Of a DNA stretch of 64,000 nucleotides, positions 56,589 through 64,000 are shown piece after piece. The stretch lies in contig NC_079236.1 of assembly GCF_028502605.1 (NCBI RefSeq), positions 2,356,001-2,420,000 of the forward strand. The letters are read 5' to 3'. The notes under the pieces are model-generated. The model ran no database searches and was not told the DNA's origin. It saw only the letters and a program-made list of their open reading frames with translations. Source of the DNA: Trichoderma breve. Lineage: Eukaryota; Ascomycota; Sordariomycetes; Hypocreales; Hypocreaceae. Each line of letters starts with the position of its first letter. The stretch's first letter is position 1. A program made the translations under genes and the position numbers.

Positions 56589-57833
56589 ACCTAGACGGAG
56601 GAATGTCCATTGAGCGTTTGCCCATAGGCTAGCAGCTCTACAATAACGTTTTAACTACTAGTTATTTATGCTTACCATTTAGAGGTAACATGACCTACGG
56701 GAGGAGAGGATGGGAATAGGTAATGCGATGATATAACGAGCATGAAGGGAGTTTGGAGTTGAACGGATATATAAAAACAAACAAACACGTGTCAAAAAGG
56801 ATGTTGGAAGGGGTGCATTAGAATAACGATCTATGGAAAAAATCGTGTTGGATCAAGGAAAACATCGAACCACGCATTGCAATGCCTAGGGAGCCGGGGA
56901 GAGAGATTCTTCGTAATGAGCAAAATCAAAACATTTTGGTTATGTTTCTGTACAATACTGCACTACTTCGCGGCATGTATGAACGAGCAAGTAGCCTGTT
57001 TGTCTGACCGTTGTTTTTTTTCCCTTTTCAAAGGTCCCCATGACCAACCAAAGGCCTCATCCATCGCTTCGTGAATAGTAGATAGAGGACCCCATAATTC
57101 ATATCTGTACTCGTACAGTTCGTTTACCTCAAAAGCCCTGCCTGCCCATGAAACAAAAGGGCCAACTATCAAATCAGGGAAGAAGGTTTCTGCGATGGTG
57201 TTGCAAAACCGCACTACGAACGCGAAGATAAAAGTAGAATTCTTCTTCTTCTCTCTTTTTTTAGAAATTCCCATCCCTTTTTGAATATCTCTTTTCTTTA
57301 AGGGGAAGGATTGGTACGTGATGGTGGATAGGTAGTTAAGTAGGCAGAGACAGTGAAACACGAAAACGAGAATCTGACCCGAGTAAACGAGCTCAATTGC
57401 AGACGAGCGATCCTTTTTGCATCGGGAATAGGTCGTCGTCTTTTCTTCCTCTTCCTTTTTGCTCCTCCTTTCCCCTTTCTGTTTTGCAATGTCTCTAGGG
57501 ACACTGACTGGGTTGGTACCATTAAGAAACCATGTGCTATCACAACGCGTTTAAAGGTGTACATACACGTCTCTGAGCCACCCGAATGATCGGATTCCAT
57601 GTACACAGAGACAACTAGACAGTTAACAAGTCAACTCTCATCTCCATTCCAGAATAGCGAGAAATCAGAAGCTATCGTATCAATACCTCATTGAGCTGAG
57701 GTAAGGTAGAGGGGGAAAACAATGAAATAAGCAACCCCTGATGTTGTTATGTTGCCGGTGCATAAAGAGCCGGTTATAACCCCCTCTTGGGTTCCACAAG
57801 AAGATCGTTGAAAGGTGTTTGCGAAGAGCTCAG
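56589..57833. other. Convergent 3' region between MCM6 and the RGG protein
   Basis: 1.25 kb with long T-rich and A-rich tracts. Open frames up to 132 codons lack domains. An ACGCGT at 57545-57550 is not near a start codon. No gene called. Confidence 0.4.
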
Positions 57834-60800
57834 CTAAGCAGATGAACCTTGCTCACGGGGCTGCGAAAACCGACTCCAGTTGTCAGATCTATCAGATCCG
57901 CGACCACGATATCCGCCCCGGCTGCCACGGCCAGTGCTGCTTTGGCTAGCAGCATCTCCGTAGCTGTTAGAAAACTCCCTTTTGCTGCTGCCATTGCCAC
58001 TACCACCACCTCTTCCGCCTTCCCGAGGTCCGTGACCACCACCACGGTGTCGTGACGACGGCCTATGAGTCCCTCGCCCGCCTCTCGCCGCAGAAAGTGG
58101 GATGGTGGCCACCCTAGGCTCACTCATCCCTGGAAAGTGAATTCTCACGGCATTTGCGCCGCCAACAACCTCTGCTGCGAAATAGTATGGTTCCACGAAA
58201 GATGGTTGTACGAAGAACCTCTTGGGCATTGGCTTTATTACTGCTGCGGGCTGCCATGCTGCTTCTGGTGCCTTGTGCGGAAGCCTAATCCGTGGCAGAG
58301 AGCCCATTTCCTGTTCTTCAAAGCATTCCTCCGATATAGGCTTGGAAGTCAGCGTCAAAGAGCCGTCCGCTGAGTGTGGTTCTATCGTAATAGGCATGGA
58401 TACGATTGTGGGGTGTTGCACCGTTACAACAGGCAGAGATACCGTTGTAGAGTGCTGGTTGGTGGTATGATCCAATGCACTCCGACTAGCAGGATCTATT
58501 CCCATATGTTTCGGCGGAGACGCTTTTCCACCATTGAGAAGAGTATTGATTTTATCCTGCCAATTTCCCTGCGACGTCTCAGAAACACGTCGTGCAGAGT
58601 AAGTATGAGGGATGGGGGCGCGTGATATCTCTCTTCCCGCAGCCCGGTTGGCCCACGGGTTGCTCGCCTTAGCTTGTAGTGCTTGAGCAGCAACCATAGA
58701 AGGAGGTAGCTTGACTACTGGCTGCGGCTTCGGTAATGACACATGTGGACGTGAAATATCTCCCTCGTATACCGGGTGGCCTTCCATAGTTGGCGGGGGA
58801 GGAGATGGTGAAGATGGGCGAATAGGCTCAACCATGCCTGTCTCAGTGCGAACATCTCGAGCAGGGAAGAACCGAGAAGGTCGCGACTGAGGTGTTGTGG
58901 TCGGGCCATTAGGAGGCAGGACAGAACTGCCCGGCCCATTTCCAAGAACTGCGGGTTGGCCACCCGCAATAGAATCGTCCGTGATATTCGACTGAACTTC
59001 ACTGGAGCTTACGGCACGCCTGGTGCCATCGCCAGGGATGTGAACAGGTCGCCATGTATCTTTGATAACTGGCTGGGCATCCTCGACAGAGACTCCACGC
59101 TCGGCTAGCTGGCGTTCACGAGCTGTTCGTTCGCCCAACTTCTCTGCACTCATCCTCTTGTCGTTTTCAGCCACAGCTGTCACCCATTTACTGGCAAGCT
59201 CTGTTCCCAGGTTTCCATATCTTGTAGCACGCGAACCAATGGGCGCGGGTACTTGGTTTCGGTTGTGAGAAGATTGAACTGAAGTTGGAGGGGCTATGGG
59301 GGCAGGGGCATTATTCGTTGAAGTCGGCTGGGCGGGTGCGCCAGATGCACGTCCAAGGTGAGGATTGAATGTGCCATTTCCAAGTCCGCTGTCGTTGTCT
59401 GGGGAGCTCCACACATTCCGTGGCGTGCCAGCAACCCATGACGAGAATCGGTCTGGCCGGTTGCCCCAGTTGCTGGCAGGTACCGAGTCTTGACTGTGAG
59501 ATAGTCGCCTAGCTGTCGGCCCAGGCGGCGGGGCGATGTGTGCTGGTGATGAAACGTCTTTGTGGCTGAACCCGGGCTTCTCAATATGCTGTACGGCGGC
59601 TGCGTTATCCTTACCCGAATCTGCTTGATCCGACTTTGCTTTTGCTGCGGGCGTATCTCTTTGCTCACTCGGAGCCGGTTGCTGGTTCGGCGTTGGTTTC
59701 GCTGCGTGATCCTTGGGTGCCTCTTTCGCCTCGCTCTTCTTTTCAGGGGGAGGACCCATCGCTTCCAGTTTCTTTTGTATACGCTCTCGGCGTGCGGCCT
59801 CTTCCCGAGCCTCTTCCTCCTGCCTCCGTTTCCTAGCTGATTCGATGCCTTCACGCATCAGTTTCTTCTGTAATTCAAGGTCATCTTCAAGCTGGTGGGA
59901 GGGAGGTGGTGCATTATGCTCAACATGTGGGGGTCCGTGATGAGGAGCGGCATAGGTTGTTCCAGGAGAGGGCAATGGCTGGTGTCTCGACGGTCCCTGA
60001 CTCATCACAGACGCTGCCACGGGAGAGACTGGACTCTCTAGGACGGAACCCGCTAGAGAACCTCTCCGAGCACTGAGAAATTCCGGTGGCGGTGGTATAG
60101 AGCCATCGTTTCCCTTGTTCAACCGCTGCAAATATGATCCACTACCGCCGCTGACATTGGAAGAGCCGCGACGGCGTCCAAAGGGCACATCCTGCGCTGT
60201 ACGACTAGTTTGAAACGCGGCAGAAGGCTCGGCTGGGTGGTCTTGTGGAGGTGCACGCTGTAACAAGGCAGGATACCTGGTCTGAGAATCAGATCGCATT
60301 GACGGTCGTCGATCGGTAACTGGCTCGTATCGTCCGGACCGAGAGTTGAAGAGCTCCTTGTTTCCATAGGATGATCTGTCTCTCCAAGTCGAGCGTGAAT
60401 AATCATCTACTGCCATGTCTCGGTGTGGTGGAGGGCCCATGTGGCTGGCGAAAGACGACTCTCTTAGAGCGCCCCGAGGTGGATATGCAGCCTCTATAGC
60501 TCCAGGAGATGTTTTTGCAACAGGCGGCAAGGTAGCCCATGGCGATTTAGCAGGCGCAGGAGGTGCTGGAGGCTTGGCTACGAGAACTGGCTTCTCCTGG
60601 GCAGCGCTCTTGAGAACCAACCCTTTCCCCGACGGAAGGCCACCCGATTTTGGCACTGGTGTGCTGGTTGTACCTGGTGGTGCTGGAGAAGATGGCTTGT
60701 CTTCGGCGACGCTTTTGCTCACATCTGGCGTAGGATCTGCTGCTCGAGCCGCCGTCTCGTCAGGGTGAGGAAGAGTTGTCTTGGTGCCATCTCCCCAGGT

Positions 60801-61705
60801 GATGGCTTCGGGTGCCCAGTCATCGTCATCGTCATCGATATCTGCCCACTTATTTTGCCCTTGGGTATCTTCTTCGTTCAGGCGACTAGCCATATGAATT
60901 CCATACTTCTTGAGCTCTTCGTCTGTAAACTTCTTTGGCTCCGGGGGAGGAGCAGCTATAAAACAACAAGCATGAGATTAGTTCAAGGAAAGCCTCCTCT
61001 AACAGCATCGATTTCACCTACGCCTATTCTTATTCCAAACAGCATTCGGATCGGGTGCAGCAGCAGGCTTGCCGCCATTCGCCAGTGATGAGAACCGCGG
61101 AGATGAGGCACCAGTACCGCTACCAGACTTTGCAACCAGACGTGGTCGTGATATAGACAAGGTGGCGGAGCCTGTCGGCGGGGTACTCGAGCCCGCAGCT
61201 GGCTTGTCGTTTGTCTTGGTTGCGACGCTGGGATTCGCCTTGGAAGCTAAAAATGTCTTGTTGACAGAAACGGCCTTGAACGTCGCTGGCTTCTTTGCTG
61301 AGGACCCAGCGCGGCTCTGTCCTTTGTCGCCATCCTTTGCGCGCGACGCCTCGGTATCGGACCCCCCACTCACACTGACGTCGGCAGAATTGATCTGGTC
61401 CTCGACACTCAAGATGCGCTTGTTTGCGATGTCTTCGGGGAGTGGGGAGCCGCCGTTTACAGCTGGGGGGACTAATTCGCCATGTTGGGAGTCGGGCGCC
61501 TGCAAGTCAAAGAGCATCACGTTAGCACATCTCAGAGCACACAATGTCCCGTTACACATGGGGGTTGAGAAGCATGTCCACACCGACACCGCTACAAAGA
61601 CGGCGTGCGGCTTCTAGAGAAACATGAGAGGAGGCGCCTCACAGATTGCAGTTCAGTCGAGGCAAACACATCAGCTGAGTTGTCGGTGGAGGGCTCAGTG
61701 GCCAT
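57834..61705 (-). CDS. Large acidic-motif/RGG-rich protein of unknown function, probably RNA-binding
   Basis: Three exons: 61705-61643, 61499-61022 and 60955-57834. The introns are 143 and 66 nt. The product is 1220 residues. I do not recognise a named family. The second junction makes NKNRPAPPPEPKKFTDEELK, followed by KYGIHMASRLNEEDT and then KWADIDDDDDDWAPEAITW. This is the most ordered-looking block, about residues 170-230. The rest is mainly Pro/Ser/Gly-rich and disordered, with a charged coiled-coil segment (about 520-570; KKLMREGIESARKRRQEEE). The C-terminus (about 1140-1210) is rich in RGG/RG (GGRG, RHRGGGHG, RGSRGGYRGRG). RGG tails usually bind RNA and are methylated. A translation or mRNP role is only an inference. 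Confidence 0.7.
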
Positions 61706-63009
61706 CATCCGTCGTGGTGGCAGGTGTGCGCCGGTGGGAGCCGTAAGATGCGAACTCTCGCCCGAATCCAAAGTCAAAACCAAATCGCCCTTCGAGATGT
61801 TCGCCTATGAGGGGTGCTTGACGGTGTGCTTGTCTGCCCTAAGCAACACTCAAAAGCCAGCCTGCAGCGCGGTGTCGACAAGGGTGGAGGAGAAGAGGAG
61901 GAGGGGGAGACGGATCGCGAGGTGGAACGAGCTGGCAATATCGAAGAATAGGCGAAGGCGGCGCAAGTTGCAGCGGAGGCTTCGGGGGGAAATCCTCTCT
62001 TCCAGGGCCTCGCAATGCGGGTCGGTGTCGGTGAGAGGAGTCGTGAATTCGGTCGCGGGGGATTGGGAGAGGAGAGGCTGAGATGTGCTCTGCAGTCGTG
62101 ATGGTGAGGTGGAAGCGACTGATTTTCGAAGCTGCACAACTTGGTTCTGGCCTAGCGCTGAGTGGGAAAGTTCCGCCTGATTAGGGGCCCGTGCGTCACT
62201 GCCACTGTGGACAGCCGCACGCAGCCTGAATGGGCTACGCCCACCTATTGTTTAGGTATCTCTTGGGGGATGTGGGCAGCAGCTTTTGGGGGGTTTTAGA
62301 CCTTTGCACAGTGTCTGTGACTTTTGCACGCATTCCCCGGAACAAGGCGCTCAATAGTCGATGTCAATACCACCAATTGCTGACCACGTCAGGGCTGAAT
62401 AACATTCATGCATATGCTAAAAGGTTGACAGCGCCAATTGCTGTCATAGTATATTTCCAACGAAAAAGAAACAAGGAGATATTTTGTTTCCAATGGCCCT
62501 GTATTCACGCTGCTGTCAGCTAGGCAGTCAGCGTCAGCAGATGCCTGTGAAGTGACTCATTGGATGGTCGATCAGGCTCGGGCTGAGTCGATTTTAGCAC
62601 CTGACAATGATTATAAAAGACCAGTCACACTTTCTAAAGACTTGGCAGCTGTTGCAGTTTTTGTTCTTAAATTATTTCTGGCTAGTTTTCGTCAAGCACT
62701 TCATTTTTTCCCCCCCTGCAGGCTTGTTCATATTCATAACGTCACTATTCACTACGCTGCTTGGCTTGCTCCTTGGTACAATAATAAGGCAAAAACCAAC
62801 AAGTATATGAAGTGGTCCAGCGAATACAACAGATTTCATGCATCACTTCAGCATCACCGTGTAGGAGAGGGAAAAGAATAATTCAATGCGTGTCTGGTAG
62901 TACATAAGGAAGTCCGGGCGTGGTTATATCCCAGCACCGTTCTAGAGTCTATTTACATAGCCACTCATCATTTAGAGAGTGGCATCAACAAACCATCCTC
63001 CATAGTACT
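61706..63009. other. Intergenic region upstream of the RGG protein, downstream of ATP17
   Basis: 1.3 kb. The first 450 bp on the minus strand (Ser/Pro/Arg-rich in every frame) are probably the long 5' leader of the RGG gene. The remainder is AT-rich with no gene recognised. Confidence 0.45.
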
Positions 63010-63684
63010 TTAGTGGGCATTGTTCTTGTGGTGACCTATACAGAGTATTAGCAAAGGAATATTGAGCTGCAACAAATAACCAGATGTACGTACGCAGGTG
63101 GAAGTAGTAGTTTTGAGCGTAACCGATGCCGATCAGGAAGAGCAGGGCGTGCACGATAGCTGCAATTTCGATGCATGTTAGCATGTATTCCGCATCTAAG
63201 CCGTTGATTTGGGTCATATCGTACGAGTAGCAGAGGCGTTCTTGCCAAAGTACTTGGCCTGGTAGCGTCCGAGAAGACCCTTGCCCTTGATCTCGGGGGC
63301 GGCACCCCGGGGAAGCTTCTCGTAGAAGCTGACGACACGCTGCATGCGCAGAGCGTCAGGAGCAGCACCGATTGCCTAGCATCGAGTATTCTTCGTTAGC
63401 CCAGTGTTCCATTGTCCCGCATATCGTCCGATCGGAAGGCTCGCAACCGCCTTCCTCGCACGACGACCCATTTCTGTCCGTCCGCGTTGCGTCCTCTTCG
63501 AATCGTGTTGACATGTATAGTCCGGCGGTGTTTTCAATCATTATGAGTGTCTCGTACCTTGGGAGAGGCAATCTACAAAGACTTTTATTAGCACAACCAG
63601 ACATGGAGGAATTGACATGCCACCAAAGAGTCTCACCTTGGGGGGAATGAGCGTGGAAAGCGCTCGGCGAGTGACGAAGCTCAT
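63010..63684 (-). CDS. ATP17: Mitochondrial ATP synthase subunit f (Atp17)
   Basis: Five exons: 63684-63637, 63572-63558, 63375-63225, 63159-63094 and 63035-63010. The introns are 64, 182, 65 and 58 nt. The product is 101 residues, equal in length to yeast Atp17. The second exon is only 15 nt (IASPK). Subunit f sits in the membrane sector of F1Fo ATP synthase. Support: MSFVTRRALSTLIPPK, AIGAAPDALRMQRVVSFYE, LPRGAAPEIKGKGLLGRYQ, AKYFGKNAS, one membrane span (VHALLFLIGIGYAQNYY) and the C-terminal FHLRHHKNNAH. Every junction restores the frame, and the alignment to yeast remembered from the family has no gap around the microexon. Confidence 0.93.
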
Positions 63685-63963
63685 GATGTCGGATGGCGAG
63701 GAAAGACGCTCGAAAGTCTGGCCGTCAAATGTCGAATGGGGCGCTCAATGGGCAAGGTCGTCGATAAATCGCTGGATTTGCATTATTCGCAGCCGAGAGG
63801 TTCTCTTGCCGAAAAGCACTCGTCTCGGCAAAACATCGCTCCGCACCGCCCAATCAGCGCTCTCCATTTTCGGCCCAGCCAAGTTCAACATTGGCCGCAA
63901 ACCACCATCATCGCCGTCACGGACAACCAATTTCCTTCAATTGAGAGGCACAGTTTCTTCGCC
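63685..63963. promoter_or_regulatory. Divergent promoter between ATP17 and the right-edge gene, with a CCAAT box
   Basis: 279 bp between outward-facing starts. A CCAATCAG element (CCAAT at 63850-63854) lies near the middle. CCAAT boxes bind the Hap2/3/5 complex, which controls respiratory genes in yeasts. Function here is inferred. Confidence 0.5.
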
Positions 63964-64000
63964 ATGGCGTCTCTCAGAACTCAGTCGGCCGCTCGCCTGC
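63964..64000 (+). CDS. Start of a gene cut by the window edge; possible mitochondrial precursor
   Basis: ATG at 63964 in a good context (GCCATGGCG) opens MASLRTQSAARL up to the edge. Twelve residues with two Arg, several Ser/Ala and no acidic residue are compatible with a mitochondrial presequence. The product cannot be identified. Confidence 0.5.
   Translation, partial: MASLRTQSAARL

Noticed and set aside
57545..57550. ACGCGT box between MCM6 and the RGG gene
   Set aside because: It lies in a convergent 3' region far from any start codon. Single copies of a 6-mer are expected by chance.
61069..61617. 182-codon plus-strand frame opposite the RGG gene
   Set aside because: It is antisense to a well-supported exon. 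Composition mirrors the Pro/Ser/Ala-rich coding strand.
62972..63217. 81-codon open frame on the minus strand
   Set aside because: It is a read-through of ATP17 exon 4 with flanking introns. The five-exon model gives the full subunit f.
1..64000. CRISPR array, rRNA, secondary-metabolite cluster or intact transposon
   Set aside because: None seen. The window is standard fungal housekeeping DNA with introns.

Overview
The window is gene-dense nuclear DNA of a filamentous ascomycete. The evidence is one to six exons per gene, introns mostly 48-180 nt with GT..AG ends and CTAAC/CTAAT-like branch sites, intergenic gaps of 0.1-1.7 kb, and protein sequences of Pezizomycotina type. Gene content and sequence style look most like Hypocreales, for example Trichoderma; that placement is an inference. 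I count 28 complete genes and one gene start cut by the right edge. Most exon structures were rebuilt by hand, and every joined CDS reported here keeps its reading frame.

Layout. 0.3-10 kb: Asi-type membrane RING protein, SEN34 (tRNA splicing), ELP4 (Elongator), RPB8 (RNA polymerases), Tnr3-like Nudix hydrolase, OPI10/Hikeshi. 10-19 kb: Golgi apyrase YND1, the meiotic crossover RING protein HEI10, the NEDD8 E1 subunit ULA1. 19-24 kb: the most accessory-looking stretch, a DHA2-type MFS exporter and a short-chain dehydrogenase. 24-32 kb: PRPP synthetase with a large insertion, an Asteroid/XPG-like nuclease-fold protein, and a Cid1-family nucleotidyltransferase with a very large insertion in its catalytic domain. 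32-41 kb: TFG1 (TFIIF), BUD13 (splicing), TRS85 (TRAPP), CHM7 (ESCRT-III). 41-57 kb: RAD18 and POL32 head to head, an aminotransferase, a GH125 mannosidase, ESA1 (MYST acetyltransferase), REX4, and RNASEH2C and MCM6 head to head. 57-64 kb: a long acidic/RGG protein of unknown function, ATP17 (ATP synthase subunit f), and the start of a probably mitochondrial protein.

Most genes are single-copy housekeeping functions. Many are arranged head to head, and several pairs share a theme: ELP4/RPB8 (RNA polymerase II), RAD18/POL32 (PCNA-centred damage tolerance), RNASEH2C/MCM6 (replication) and ATP17/right-edge gene (mitochondrion). The RAD18/POL32 and RNASEH2C/MCM6 promoters contain ACGCGT boxes of the MBF type. 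I saw no CRISPR array, rRNA, convincing tRNA, intact transposon or clear foreign island. The least-explained items are the insertion in the Cid1-family enzyme, the acidic/RGG protein, two genes with apparent dual starts (mitochondrial and cytosolic), and a degenerate 29-bp tandem repeat.
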